64,000 nt of DNA from Liolophura sinensis (GCF_032854445.1 NC_088306.1:30103764-30167763), one strand, 5' to 3'. Shown: positions 1-11,075, counted from the stretch's first letter. Notes: generated by a model not told the origin, from the sequence alone. Translations and numbers: made by a program.

Positions 1-265
1 TGCAGATTATTCGGTTCTCGGTTTTGATAAACCATATCTGGTGCATCAGTGATTGATTTTATCAATCGATATGCACACCAACGCTATACTGGGCAACAGA
101 TGGATGGCATCCTTTGGACAATGACCTGTAATGCTATTCAGGACAAGTGCTACCTTGTCCTCGTATCCTTGTCGTTGTCCTCAGTAAAGATTCTAGACTA
201 GAGTTGTCAATCAAATGGAGAGCTAGTCGATTACTGGTCAGTAAAAGCGCTCACACATCTGCAAA
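1..265 (+). repeat. Dispersed repeat family G, partial copy
   Basis: This segment runs in from the window edge and is clearly similar to 7855-8220, and more weakly to 10640-11075. The copies share an opening TGCAGATTA-type stretch, an ATCGAT-containing block, a CACCAACGC..ACTGGGC block and a CCTTGTCCTCGTATC block. No coding frame is conserved between copies. The similarity stops where the palindrome at 269 begins. I do not recognise the family; it may be an old non-autonomous element. Confidence 0.6.
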
Positions 266-268
266 CCC

Positions 269-1074
269 TAAATTGATGTATTTATTTATTGATGTCCTAT
301 GGATGATTGCGGTCGTAAGCTCACATTATCATACATATATATTCAGAACAGACATTTCATCGGTGATATCTCACCGACACTAAGCCTTCAGTGGCCTTTA
401 TTAGTTAAAGTGAGTATACAATACAAAGGTATGAAAGCTTTTGGCTCAACATTAAGGTTCTATGCGTCGAAACAGACATTCATCTACCAACCGTCAACCA
501 AATTGGAAGCTCTGGGTCAATAATCGTTTGGTCAGTTCTCAAAACAACGTTTCGCACAAAGTGCCAACCAATCATGAGAAGAGCAGCAAATCAAATAAAT
601 GAATAAATGCATGGCAGTCATCAAACAATGGAAATAAATGGTGTGTTTGTGTCTTGGGATCATGTGATCCCAGACCATAGGTCTAAAAAGACACAAACAC
701 ACCATTTATTTCCATTGTTTGATGACTGCCATGCATTTATTCATTTATTTGATTTGCTGCTCTTCTCATGATTGGTTGGCACTTTGTGCGAAACGTTGTT
801 TTGAGAACTGACCAAACGATTATTGACCCAGAGCTTCCAATTTGGTTGACGGTTGGTAGATGAATGTCTGTTTCGACGCATAGAACCTTAATGTTGAGCC
901 AAAAGCTTTCATACCTTTGTATTGTATACTCACTTTAACTAATAAAGGCCACTGAAGGCTTAGTGTCGGTGAGATATCACCGATGAAATGTCTGTTCTGA
1001 ATATATATGTATGATAATGTGAGCTTACGACCGCAATCATCCATAGGACATCAATAAATAAATACATCAATTTA
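269..1074. repeat. Near-perfect palindrome: 387-bp arms, 32-bp loop
   Basis: Positions 269-655 and 688-1074 are reverse complements; every stretch I compared was identical, and paired positions always sum to 1343. The 32-bp loop (656-687) holds two small hairpins of its own, one around GGGATCATGTGATCCC and one AGACC-ATA-GGTCT. The same 74-residue open frame appears on both strands (299-523 and 820-1044) only because the arms are identical; it is not a gene. Part of the arm (about 453-600) resembles 3455-3590 and the reverse strand of 5105-5262. It could be a foldback element, a fresh inverted duplication, or a sequencing or assembly artefact. Confidence 0.95.
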
Positions 1075-3454
1075 TTACATCCATGGTTAATTCAAAAAGT
1101 GCCCTTGGAGCAAACGTATACCACTCATGTTTCAAACATCACTGTACACGTAAAAGAACGGATAAATCCTGGAGAACACATATTCCCAAGGATATGATTG
1201 GATAACATTAATACATGGACTTGTGTCCATGTAAAAGGATGGCGTCGTATTGCTCTACAGGTATACCGACGAACGTAGTGCAGGGTTTGCTATTACGTAC
1301 GTTAATAATAAAACTAATTAATCTGGGTTAAAAAATCACACAGGGAGAAATGATAACATCAGTTCAGTAGAGAGTACTAAATTATTAAAAGGAAAAAACA
1401 GCCTTTACTCGGGGCTCTACTACAGGTAACCGGGCAGGTGGGAAAAGGTGGGAAAGAGGATCTACCTTTTATTTAAGATAAAAGACGGACCCTGCACTGA
1501 TGAATAGCATGGTGATGGGGGACAGTCCCAGAGGGTTGTGTGGAATTCAAGGTGTGTTCATATACCTCCGTAAACCAAGCCTTCAGGACACATCACTTGT
1601 TATTACTGCCCCAGCTGTGCACCAATAAACCGATGAAACACGCAGTAAAGCAATCAATCAAATCAATCTGGACATCAAACAACCAAGCAATTAATCGTTG
1701 TATCATACCATCGATCAAATCATCGATCGATCGATTACACTACCTATTATTCAATAATCATGATGTTTCTATGTGGCTTTTTGTCTTGTCATAATTTATA
1801 ATGGGAAATGAGTCAAGACGACCAGTTAATCAAGCAACGCACGTATCAAATCTATCAATGTAATGAATTTAGATTCTGTACGTTTGCATATAATTCGTCG
1901 CCATACACTGGGCAAAATTGTTCATAAAATATGCATCACGTCTCCATATTACATATTGATGTCTGCAAACATGCAAACTTGCAATCCGTTGTTGAAATGG
2001 GCTTTTCCGATGAGTTTTTTTCCCTTTGATACACCAAAGCTGTGGTGAATTATCTGAAAGTAATCATTTTTGTAGTAACTTTCAGCAATTCTGTTTTTGA
2101 GCTCTCCTTCCAGAGAACTTTTTTGGCCAAGGGAATTTTAGGCAGATGCAGTAAGTACGTGGCTTTGTGTTACTTAGTCACAACAATAAAAAATTGTCTG
2201 CCACTCTGGTTTATAGTTGTGTCTAATCTCGCTTAATCTTGAGCAAGGTCCTGCTGTTCTCTGTGTTGAACAATAAGCTGAATGTATGAACTACTGGAAC
2301 ACAGGTGAAACTCAGGTACACATTTTCATCAGTAACAAGCCATGGGCTAGTCCAAGCCTGGCACAAGACTTGGATATTGCTTTAAGTCATTCCTATCAAC
2401 ATTATTTGCGTGAACATTGTTTCCTTTTCTCGAATCACACTTACATACTAAACATCTTTTTGGGTGGTTAGCTTTAAATCTTGCTACACGAATGTTTGTT
2501 TCGACATGTTGCTAATGTACCTGATTGAAGCGTTATAGCGATGATACCACACATAGTCCTACTGAAGCCAGACTGAAGCCAGACAAACCAGTCCTTATCC
2601 TTACCTGCCCTTAGCCTTACCAGTACTTAGCCTATCCCTATACCCTGAACACAAAGTCCGGGGCAGAACCAATATTCCATATGTCAACGCCTTAGGTAGG
2701 CGTGAGGTTCCAAACTGAAAAGCGAATCTCCGACTTCCAAGCTGAACGCTCGACCTCTCGGCCATCTAAGTTTGAAGCGTAGTCTAGTAGCACAGCTATT
2801 GTGTTTTCACTGTCATTGCTGTTTGGTTGTGTCAGTCCTCAATCAATTTATAAAAGCTCAGTATGAAAATAAAGCTTAGATTTCTCGAAATGATGAAGAT
2901 CTGGATGACATGGAAACACACTGAACTGTGACGTATATAACAAAAAGACCGCAGGAAAGAGAGCAAAATCAGTGAGTGACGATGACTGTATGACGCTAGG
3001 CAAATGGTCTCATGTAGCTGTGAAATTCCACTTCTTGTGAATTTACTGCTGTGCATATGTGCTAACGATTTTTCTTTTTGTGCAAAAGAGTTTTTCTTAG
3101 AGGTTTTCTTCTGTAAATGAACAAAGCACTTCAGCAAGCGCTAGATCGGTCTGCTCCAGCACTCCAGCCTGGAAAACTTCTCCAGAAAAAAGCAAGGTAT
3201 TCCGCAGTCAAGTCAATACCTGTGTTAAATACCTGTCTGCCCATGTTGACTGTGCTCTACAAGGACGGAATTCAACAGTTTTCCTAAACAATACAGCTTC
3301 TTATATCCGTGACGCGGGGTCGAAACTTACTTGATTCCTGCTCCGGCTATGTTCTTGATCCAGGTTTTGAATGCAGGTGTTTTTTGTTGTTTCCACACCG
3401 GTTAATTCAGTGAGCTCAAGTGACTTCACCCTTAAGAACAGTTTGAAATCAATG
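1075..3454. other. Stretch without a recognisable gene
   Basis: I see no exon, full SINE or tandem array here. The short open frames are below 102 codons, unrelated to anything I recognise and low in composition signal. A tRNA-like stretch on the minus strand at about 2690-2775 contains a TGGCCGAGAGG A-box-like motif, which looks like the decayed head of a tRNA or tRNA-derived repeat. The A/T-rich part at 1640-1745 is rich in ATCAATCA/ATCGATCG words. Confidence 0.5.
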
Positions 3455-3590
3455 AAGAATCTATGCATCGAAACAGACATTCATATACCAGGTCTACAAA
3501 GGCAAGGCTAATTCCCCAAAACGACGTATAACACAAACCGCCAAAGAACTAAAAAAGTACGAAAATAGGCCGGAATCATGTGGTTGGAAA
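3455..3590 (+). repeat. Dispersed repeat family E, copy flanking the RT fragment
   Basis: The segment shares a long run with the reverse strand of 5105-5262 (blocks GGCAAGGCTAATTCC and GTATAACACAAACC) and with the palindrome arm at about 453-600 (block GAAACAGACATTCAT). Its orientation is opposite to the copy at 5105-5262, so the two copies bracket the reverse-transcriptase fragment as inverted repeats about 1.5 kb apart. Confidence 0.65.
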
Positions 3591-4350
3591 GACGCAAGGT
3601 ATGTTCTAGGCGACTGAGTGAAATCAGTATTCAAATCGTGTACAATGCTAGAATATAAGTTAAAACAAACGATAACAAAACATGTATCGGAGGTGGGCTT
3701 TGATTGCAACTGTTGATATATCCAACGTGTAGATCTAATTCAACACGATAAATAAACAGACCCTAACCCCGGGTTAAGCGGAATTAGACACAACATGTCC
3801 ATATTTGCTTAGAGATTCTCAATGAACAATGAACAGCACTCGTCACATCGGATGCTCCGCCGTTCGCGTTGAAAGAAAAAGAAAACATACGTTTTCTATA
3901 TGCTCAAAAAATCAGAAGCAGGCGGCGTCCCTTGAATTACGTCACACGTGAAACGATTCATATTTTATAGGAAAATCACCTGTATGGACGTGTGAATGCT
4001 TGAACGTGTTAAATTGTCTTGAAGTGCTTTCGTAATGCAGAGAATATTGCCATAACTTGACTAGAGAAAAAATGTTATATACTCTAGGTTTGCCAGTTTC
4101 AAGCTCTGTTTCTGTTTATATTGGAACAGTGTTCGCAGAATCAAAAATTCGTATTATCAAGGGAATGCGTAATAAGTTTATAAGACTGCGATGCAAATTT
4201 TATCAATGAAACTGATTTTTATTTTTATGTATTTTACTAAATGTCACGAAGTTTACGTGTATACATATCACAAACAGGACTTTATATAGATGGTTATGTG
4301 TCACGTAATTCTAAACAAGTTACGTCCAATAAATTGCAATTAACATCATG
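3591..4350. other. No recognisable feature
   Basis: This is AT-rich sequence between the family E copy and the reverse-transcriptase fragment. It may be the decayed 5' part of the same retroelement, but no reading frame or repeat supports that. Confidence 0.4.
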
Positions 4351-4354
4351 TTTT

Positions 4355-5040
4355 TTTTTACCTTTGCTGAAGCAAATGTGCTGGTGGATTTGTACCTACA
4401 AATCTACTACAAACGAAAGTTATCATTTATGGGATCTTTCAAGGTTCTTTGAGTTGTTTGCATTTCTCATTAATAACACTGATGTGCAACTCGGGGCGAT
4501 CATATGTCAACAGTGTAGAGGTATTCCGATGGGTACAAATTATATCCCCGTTTTGGCCGATCTATACATGTTCTCATATGAATACGAATATATACAGAAC
4601 CTATTAAGGAGTAATTCTCACAAGCTATAGCAAAAAGGCTGTGAAAGATATTTACCCAATCTTCGCTTGATTTAACGAAAAGTACAGACTTTCTAGATGG
4701 TACAGCTTATCTGGGCCCATATTTGTTCAAAGGCCAAAACGGTGTTTTCTCTCAGATACTTTACGACAAGGGGTGTAGCTTTAATTTTGATATTGTAAAT
4801 TATCAATGTTTTGATAGCAATATACTGAAGGATCCTGAATATTTCGCCTTGTAACATTTGTGAGATGGTGTGTGTTGATTTCAATCAACGTCACAAGTTA
4901 TCACTGCTAAAACTAGTGGGTCAATGTTGTTCCGTCAAAAACGCCTTCATTCTAAATTTCTTACGACAATGAGTATATGTATAATTCTTTTGTACGTAAA
5001 TATAGACAGAGTGTCTGGAATCTGTGGCGCCTTTTCTGAT
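4355..5040 (+). pseudogene. Decayed reverse transcriptase fragment (retroelement)
   Basis: An open frame ending at 4630 encodes the stretch FFELFAFLINNTDVQLG followed by CRGIPMGTN, then PVLADLYMFSYEYEYIQ. This is the palm segment ending in GIPMGTN..LADL..YSYE found in many invertebrate and fish retroelement proteins of Penelope/DIRS-like style. After a stop and frameshifts, a second block at about 4690-4850 reads TAYLGPYLFKGQNGVFSQ, ILYDKGCSFNFDIVNY and SNILKDPEYF. It matches the LDL..YDKRDDFNF.IVNFPF block of the same protein family. A third weak block, MYNSFVRKYRQSVW, lies near 4975-5020. The F/Y-DD catalytic box expected between the first two blocks is not readable. Stops and frame changes show it is dead. 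The palm motif is secure; the superfamily is not. Confidence 0.75.
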
Positions 5041-5104
5041 GATTCCTTATTCCGCTTAACCAGAGACTACTGTTGAAAATTGTTGAAAACTGTTGACTGC
5101 TTCG

Positions 5105-5262
5105 CTTTGCATGATTCCCTTCTATTTTCGTACTTTATGTACTTCTTACTTCTTTGGTGGTTTGTGTTATACTTCGTTTTGGGAATTAGCCTTGCGATTA
5201 TTGACCAAGAATGTTCCTGTTGGTTGACGGCTGGTGTGCGAATGCCCGTTTTGCGATCATTT
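5105..5262 (-). repeat. Dispersed repeat family E, inverted copy
   Basis: Read on the minus strand this copy matches 3455-3590 and, over about 100 bp, the palindrome arm at 474-575 (shared block GTCAATAATCG and a CCGTCAACCAA block). It lies just downstream of the reverse-transcriptase remnant. With 3455-3590 it forms an inverted pair around that remnant. Confidence 0.65.
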
Positions 5263-5415
5263 TGCCAACGATTACACTGTCCTCGATGCTCTATTTTCAC
5301 TCTCTAAAGTGTTGTCATTTGTATTATTATGTTTTTCTGATGTTTACCGAGAGAAAAACTTGCACGACTTACATATTCTTCACAAGTCTTGTAAACAAGA
5401 AAAATGTTAAAGATT

Positions 5416-5636
5416 TGTCATCTGTGGGCTAGATATTACGCCAGTATATCCAGTCATGTGGCTCCTTACTGTTCTTGTCATCTGTGGTCGACATATTACG
5501 CCAGTATATCCAGTCATTTGGTTCCTCACTGTTCTTGTCATCTGTGGTCTGGATATTACGCCAGTGTATCCAGTCATTTGGTTCCTCACTGTTCTTGTCA
5601 TCTGTGGTCTGGATATTACGCCAGTGTATCCACGCT
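5416..5636 (+). repeat. 60-bp minisatellite, about 3.7 copies
   Basis: Units begin near GATATTACGCCAGTGTATCC and end with TTGTCATCTGTGGTCT. Copies 2 and 3 are almost identical and copy 1 is more diverged. The unit is a multiple of three, so open frames run through the array on both strands; these are not genes. Confidence 0.9.
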
Positions 5637-5834
5637 GTTTCTGTACGTCCGTTTGCATAGAAATAATGTTTTTCTTGATGGTTTTCCTCCAATTACAAAG
5701 ATACTAAACCTTATTTTAGTTACAAATAGAATGATAATTTATTCGCCTTACATCGATTAGCTCACTTGGTCCACGACTGGCTTCATCTTCATGCCTCAAG
5801 GACATCTTTGATATGTACCTACCAAAGACACAGG

Positions 5835-6260
5835 TAATGGCCTGTTTGGCGCACTTAAAATTTCATAGTCTTTCTTGAAGGTTGTATTGTCGGCATATTT
5901 AACGTTTCCTAGACATTTCATTATTGGCTATTGTGTGAGATGCAAATACTTGCCCTGTTTACCCCTGGGCAGGGAATCTCTGTAAACTAATGTGTGAATA
6001 ACCATGCTATTGAGCTGTGTACTACGCACACAGTGAGATACGTGTGCGATGTGGACAATTGGACCTCTCTAATCTACACCATTGTCCTGTCTGAAACTGA
6101 CCAAACTACAAGTCGGTGTGAGTAAACGGTAAAGAAAGCGTACATCGCCAGAGTAAAGTTTACCGTTATTTGATTAACAGTCAGTGACGCAAGAAAATAT
6201 AATATACGTGATAAAATACATTATATCGTGACTAGATACATATGCATTGCCATTGAACTT
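5835..6260 (+). repeat. Dispersed repeat family F, copy 1
   Basis: The segment aligns with 8860-9225. Shared blocks are ATTTAACGTT.CCT, GGGCAGGGAA..TCTG, GAGC.GTGT...CGCACACAG and CCAAACTACAAGTCGGTGTG. No coding frame is conserved. I do not recognise the family. Confidence 0.65.
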
Positions 6261-7115
6261 CTACGTAAATTGCGCGATTAAGCGAACTTGTAAATATGTA
6301 AAACCAGTAAGCCACAGTGAGTTTATGTGTGTACGTAGCGCCACTTAACGCTAACTCGATGAAGTGGTTGGTAGTAGATGCTTAAGACTTATCACGATGC
6401 CATATCACCGGCTAAAGCAATTCAAACGCAAGAACCAAAATGAAATTCCTTATCATTTAAACACGTCATGTCTTAGGGTGGTTGTGTTTTGGTAACTAGA
6501 AATCCAGGTTAATTTGTAGTCAAACACATTTAGTGTACATGTCGGGAAGTAATTACAGGAATAAAGCACATCCGTCCTTCTCTGAATACAGAGAATAAAT
6601 GCAAGGTTCTTGTTTAACGCTATATTTCCTGTATTTCAGTCATTTCCTGGTGCTCTTGATCGGCGAATTAACGTGTTGTATTCGTGGTTACGAAATTAAA
6701 GACAGATGATCTAAATCGAGTTTTGTTCTCTTTTCTAAGCAATCGCAAAAAACCCATGAAAACATGAAGAAAACAAGACAATACTAAATTATCATTATTG
6801 CACACAACACTGAAAACTATACTTAGAACTGTATTAGTCATTATAAAGTTTCATTACAAACTATGAACGTATACATAAATAAGCGAGGTATAACTCACGG
6901 GTCGCATGAGAAATAATTTTCGTCCATACATCCACAAAAAGTCCTCCACCAGAAGCCATGACTCACGGGTTGGATGAGAAATAATTTTTGTGTATAAATC
7001 TAGAACGAGGCCCGCATAAGAGACGGGCCTAATCGTAATCGTAAATAACAAAACTATTCTCATTCTTTATTATCGAGACGTAAAGGAGGAATGATTGTGA
7101 AATGGAACGGGATAT
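6261..7115. other. No gene; one imperfect local duplication
   Basis: The only structure I see is a direct duplication of about 45 bp, 6889-6932 and 6956-6999, sharing GACTCACGGGT and GAGAAATAATTTT. The rest is unremarkable AT-rich sequence. Confidence 0.5.
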
Positions 7116-7512
7116 TTTATAATGGGTGAAGAGTTGGGGAGGGTAGGGGAGGGGAAAGGCAGGGGAGCGGAGGGGAAAGGCAGGGAAGGGGAGGGGAACG
7201 GCAGGGGAGAGGAGGGGAAAGGCAGGGGAGAGGAGGGGAAAAGCAGAGGAGAGGAGGGAAAAGGCAGGGAAGGGGAGGGGAAAGGTAGGGAAGGGGAGGG
7301 CAAAGGCAGGGGAGAGGAGGGGAAGGCAGGGGAGAGGAGGGGAAAGGCAGGGGAGAGGAGGGGAAAGGCAGGGGAGAGGGGGGGAAAGGCAGGGGAGAGG
7401 ATGGGAAAAGCCCGGGAGAGGAGGGGAAAGGCAGAGGAGAGGAGGGAAAAGGCAGGGGGGGGGGGGGGGGGAAAGGCAGAGGAGAGGAGGGGAAAGGCAG
7501 GGGGAGGAGTAA
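7116..7512 (+). repeat. Polypurine minisatellite (GGGGAGGGGAAAGGCA type)
   Basis: Nearly 400 bp of almost pure purine on the + strand is built from units of about 26 bp such as GGCAGGGGAGAGGAGGGGAAA. It includes an uninterrupted G run at about 7456-7470. G-run spacing would allow G-quadruplexes, and the purine/pyrimidine asymmetry would allow triplex DNA. Open frames through it (Gly/Glu/Lys on +, Pro/Ser/Leu on -) are compositional only. Confidence 0.95.
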
Positions 7513-7854
7513 AGCAGAAGTAAATGTGAAGCTCATTTATTTTCAGAAGTCAATTATTCTATTTTAAGGTCATTACAATTCAACCAAAAAGACGTACAAA
7601 AACGATAATACATTAGGCTCATTATAGTTTAACCGGAGCATCTTTATTTCGTTTGTCCCCAACGCATCGGGGCAGTATAATACTTTCTTGTAAACCAACC
7701 ACTAACCATGTATACCGTGTATTGTTAAACCTTGATATAGATCAGACTAAGGTTTTGATCTGTAAATTCATAGCATGATGTCTATAGACTTTGGACATCT
7801 GGACACGTGTAGGCTGTAGCGTTCATTGCATTTCAATTGCAGTTAATCCGTTAT
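7513..7854. other. No recognisable feature
   Basis: Single-copy AT-rich sequence. I see no repeat, exon or RNA gene. Confidence 0.45.
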
Positions 7855-8220
7855 TACCAGTGCAGATTACACGATTCTCCGTTTTGAATGACGACTTGAT
7901 AAACCATACCTGGTGGATCATTGATTGACTTTATTAATCGATCTGTACACCAACGCCCTACTGGGCGACAGTAGGGTGGCATCATTTGAACATCGACCCA
8001 TAATGGTCATCTATTTAGGACACTGACAAGTGTGACCTTGTCCTCGTATCATTGTCTTTGTCCTCAGAAGACATCTAGGCTAGGTTGGTCAATCAAATCG
8101 AGAGTCGTACTCGATTATTCGTCAGTCACACCTGGTTAGAAAACCTGTCATCATATTAAAGCTCGTGGAGTTTGGGTTCTGGTTTTATCGATCCATGTCC
8201 TACTGACCAACACCTGGTTG
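7855..8220 (+). repeat. Dispersed repeat family G, copy 2
   Basis: This is the longest clear copy, aligning with 1-265 over its first two thirds. Its last third (ATCATATTAAAGC to CCTACTGACCAACACC) aligns with the end of the copy at 10640-11075, which reads ATCGTATTAAAGC and TACTGGCCGACAC. Confidence 0.65.
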
Positions 8221-8382
8221 ATACAAAATCAGCGGAATGAAAAAGAAAAAAGGCTTAATGAACAATAATATACGTTATGTTACAAACACGAATAGAATCT
8301 GGTACGTGTACAAATCTGTCACAAAGAAGGCGAAAGAACTTCCTTGGCTGACAACGTCTTTCTACGGCTTTGTTGTTGCTAC

Positions 8383-8404
8383 ATATATATATATATATAT
8401 ATAT
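8383..8404. repeat. (AT)n microsatellite, short
   Basis: Eleven uninterrupted AT dinucleotides. Confidence 0.9.
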
Positions 8405-8571
8405 GCTGGTCTTTAAGTGAAAAGTAAAAAGAATTGTTTTAGCTGGTGAATCTTTTACGTGACTTTCGTCGAAAGTGACTGATGATGTATTTCAGTTAAA
8501 TTTTAAAAGACACAAATCTGCCAGTTACATGTAGGTCGATCACTGGATTACTGCCATGCATCTATTTATTT

Positions 8572-8810
8572 ATCTGAATGGATTTTTACGCCATATTCCT
8601 GAATACATCACTTGTAGGGCGGCAGCCATCATTACGGTGAGAGGAAGAGCCCGATAAAAAGACAAGTTATCATCAATTTGCTGTCAGATCTTCCCACGGA
8701 CAGCTTGAGAGGAAGGAACAAGTAGCTGGACTTAAACTCACAGTGACTGTATTTGTGAGAGGCTAAGTCACAGTGCCTGGTGAGCGCGCTAACAACAAGG
8801 CTGTCTATGT
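8572..8810 (-). mobile_element. SINE-A, degenerate copy
   Basis: The minus-strand copy starts with the tail on the left (TTTTTACGCCATATTCCTGAAT, ACTTGTAGGGCGGCAGCCAT). It carries the head's B-box region (GGACTTAAACTCACAGTGAC) and the GAGAGGCTAAG.CACAGTG block near 8750-8780. It is well diverged from the full copy at 12525-12780. Confidence 0.75.
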
Positions 8811-8859
8811 CCCACACCTCCATGGTCCAAATACATTTGATTCTTTAAAGGTGATGACC

Positions 8860-9225
8860 TTTTTAACGCACATTCAAACCGTATCCTTGAACCTTCTAAT
8901 GTTCGCCTATTTAACGTTGCCTGGAAATTTCAGCAATGGCTGTTGTTTGAGATTTAAACAGATGAGGCATATGATGGCGAATTTTGCTTTTCCTCTTGGG
9001 CGGGAAACTCTGCTTTCCAGAGTATATCAGTGTGTAAATGATTATGTTATTGAGCCGTGTCTTCCGCACACAGCGCGTGCTATGTGGACAGTTGCATCTG
9101 TCTGATCCACAGCATTGGCCTGTTTCAAATTTACCAAACTACAAGTCGGTGTGAGTAGACTTTAGCGTTATTTGATAAATAGGCAGGGTGATAAATTTGT
9201 TATTAAATAAATATGCGTGGCCGTT
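8860..9225 (+). repeat. Dispersed repeat family F, copy 2
   Basis: It aligns collinearly with 5835-6260 and ends in the same ACAAGTCGGTGTGAGTA block. It begins just beyond the degenerate SINE-A copy at 8572-8810. Confidence 0.65.
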
Positions 9226-9305
9226 GAGCGTGTATAAAATTAATTTTTATAGGACAAAAATTAGTAATCTAATTAACGAAATTATTAAACCTTATAATAG
9301 TGTTT

Positions 9306-9566
9306 ACTTATTTATTTATTTGATTGGTGTTTTACTTTACTGAGTGCTATTTTACTTATATGATGTCGGCCAGCATTATGGTTGCAAGAAACCGCGCAGA
9401 GCCCAGGAGTATCCCATAACCATCCGCAGGTTGCTGGAGGACCTTCCCACTTACAGTCGGAGAGGAAGTCAGCATGAGCTAGACTTAAAACTCACAGCGA
9501 CTGCATTGATTAGAGGCTTCTGGCTCGTTGTGCTGGCGTGCTAACCCCCTAGGAAACGGAGGCCGT
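9306..9566 (-). mobile_element. SINE-A, nearly full-length copy
   Basis: Minus-strand SINE-A with the TTTATTTGATTGGTGTTTTA tail end, the ACGGCGGCCAGCATTATGG-type core (here GTCGGCCAGCATTATGG), the CATCCGCAGGTTGCTGG block and the tRNA-like head. The head reaches GGCGTGCTAACC and GAGGCC on the right. No clear target duplication was found. Confidence 0.85.
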
Positions 9567-10360
9567 AGTTCTTGTTCGCAACAGTTTAACACATACCACT
9601 GTAAACAGTTTCACAAATGCCATTTGTATTTGAAACCGATAGGTTCTACAATCTTCATTATTGTGACATGTACATTTTAGCAAGAAATAATATTGCTCTA
9701 TCAGTGCCCAATCAGGTTAAACAAATGACAGCGAAATAAGGTATACTCGCCAATACTGTATTTATCGTATTCTAAGAAATATGAGTAAATGCGTTTCACC
9801 TTGGAAGTCTAATGATATGATAAGTGGTGTGTAGAAAACTTCTGAGCTATCCATCATTGAAGGTATTGTAAGAAAACTCGGTGGATGTGTTTCACCTTGG
9901 AGATCTAATGGGAAGATCCGTTTGTTGACACAGACGGCACATTGATTTACACACGTCTTCATTTATTAGGTCCATCTATATGATGTAATCACATTCTGCT
10001 GTAAATCTTGCACAAGATCAACCTTTTTTAGGAAAAGGGTGGAGGGGTGGGGGTGGGGGCGGCAAACATTCACTCAGAACTTCCAATTATCGCTCCAAAA
10101 GCACTCTTATTTTGCTTTTCATGTCGTACAAAGATGGCATGTCTAATGCATGATAGTTTTTGCCTGTTTGCACGTCCAACGGGCCAAAGTACACTTATAG
10201 AATGGTACCATATAGACTGGTACGAATTCCTAAACGTTAACACTAAGTCTATAAAAGTGTAAGCTTTGATATAAAAAAACTTATTTTACGGGCAAAAGAA
10301 TGTGGAAGTGTAAAAATTTAGTGGAGTGGTCATCACTGCAGTGACTGGATGCATTAAATG
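9567..10360. other. No gene; one ~104-bp internal duplication
   Basis: GTTTCACCTTGGA followed by TCTAATG occurs at about 9793 and again about 104 bp later, so 9785-9925 is an imperfect direct duplication. A G-rich patch lies at 10038-10060. Nothing else stands out. Confidence 0.5.
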
Positions 10361-10361
10361 A

Positions 10362-10503
10362 CAAGGGACACCATTGTTCCCATCCATTTATAATGTTACC
10401 AAAGTGACACAGAACACCATTGTGTCCCATCCATTGATACCGTTAGTCAGGCGACACAGGACAGCATTGTGTCCCATCCATTGATACCGTTAGCCAGGCG
10501 ATC
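10362..10503 (+). repeat. 47-bp minisatellite, 3 copies
   Basis: Units contain CATTGTGTCCCATCCATTGA and TACCGTTAG.CAGGCGACACA. The last two copies are nearly identical and the first is diverged. Confidence 0.85.
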
Positions 10504-10639
10504 TTACAAACAGGCTTAATGGACCAGCATGCTATAATATTGATGCGCTCTCCGAATTATGAAATTTTGTCTCTAAACTGTCTATTCTTAAATAAAATAT
10601 CTCAATACACTTTGGGCAACTGGACTTTGTAGGTTTATC

Positions 10640-11075
10640 TAGCTCTGATCGCATTTCAGTGAGTCCACAAACGTTATAATCCGTTTAGATTCCTCATTTC
10701 TCAGCTTCATGCGACGAACAGACAAACCCTACCTGGCGCATCACCTACCTAATGTTATTAATCGATATGTAGGCCTATGCATGCACGTCCTACTGATACA
10801 TAGCGTCCACTGGATTTTGTCTGTCCATTGACCTGATGATGATATATTTAGAACAGCTGTAATTGTTTCCTGGTCTTTTCGCGATTCAGACACCGTTGTC
10901 ACCGGTGTAGTCCATGGCAAATCTGTAGGTTAAGCAATCAGAATGATTTGTGTGGTCCATTGTTTGTGAGGAAAAGAGGCATCTGTTATAATGCGTAGCA
11001 TCGTATTAAAGCACACGCGGTTTTAATTCTGCTGTTCTCTGTCTATACCTTACTGGCCGACACGTCCATGGGTGG
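10640..11075 (+). repeat. Dispersed repeat family G, diverged copy 3
   Basis: Collinear with 7855-8220 but heavily diverged. Shared landmarks are ACCTGG.G.ATCA, TTATTAATCGAT, GTCCTACTG, ATTTAG.ACA and the TTAAAGC..TACTG.CC.ACAC end. Confidence 0.45.

Noticed and set aside
299-1044. Identical 74-codon open frames on opposite strands
   Set aside because: They are one sequence seen twice because of the palindrome, without splice signals or family features.
7117-7536. Long Pro/Ser/Leu and Gly/Glu/Lys open frames
   Set aside because: Produced by the polypurine minisatellite; all frames lack stops for compositional reasons.
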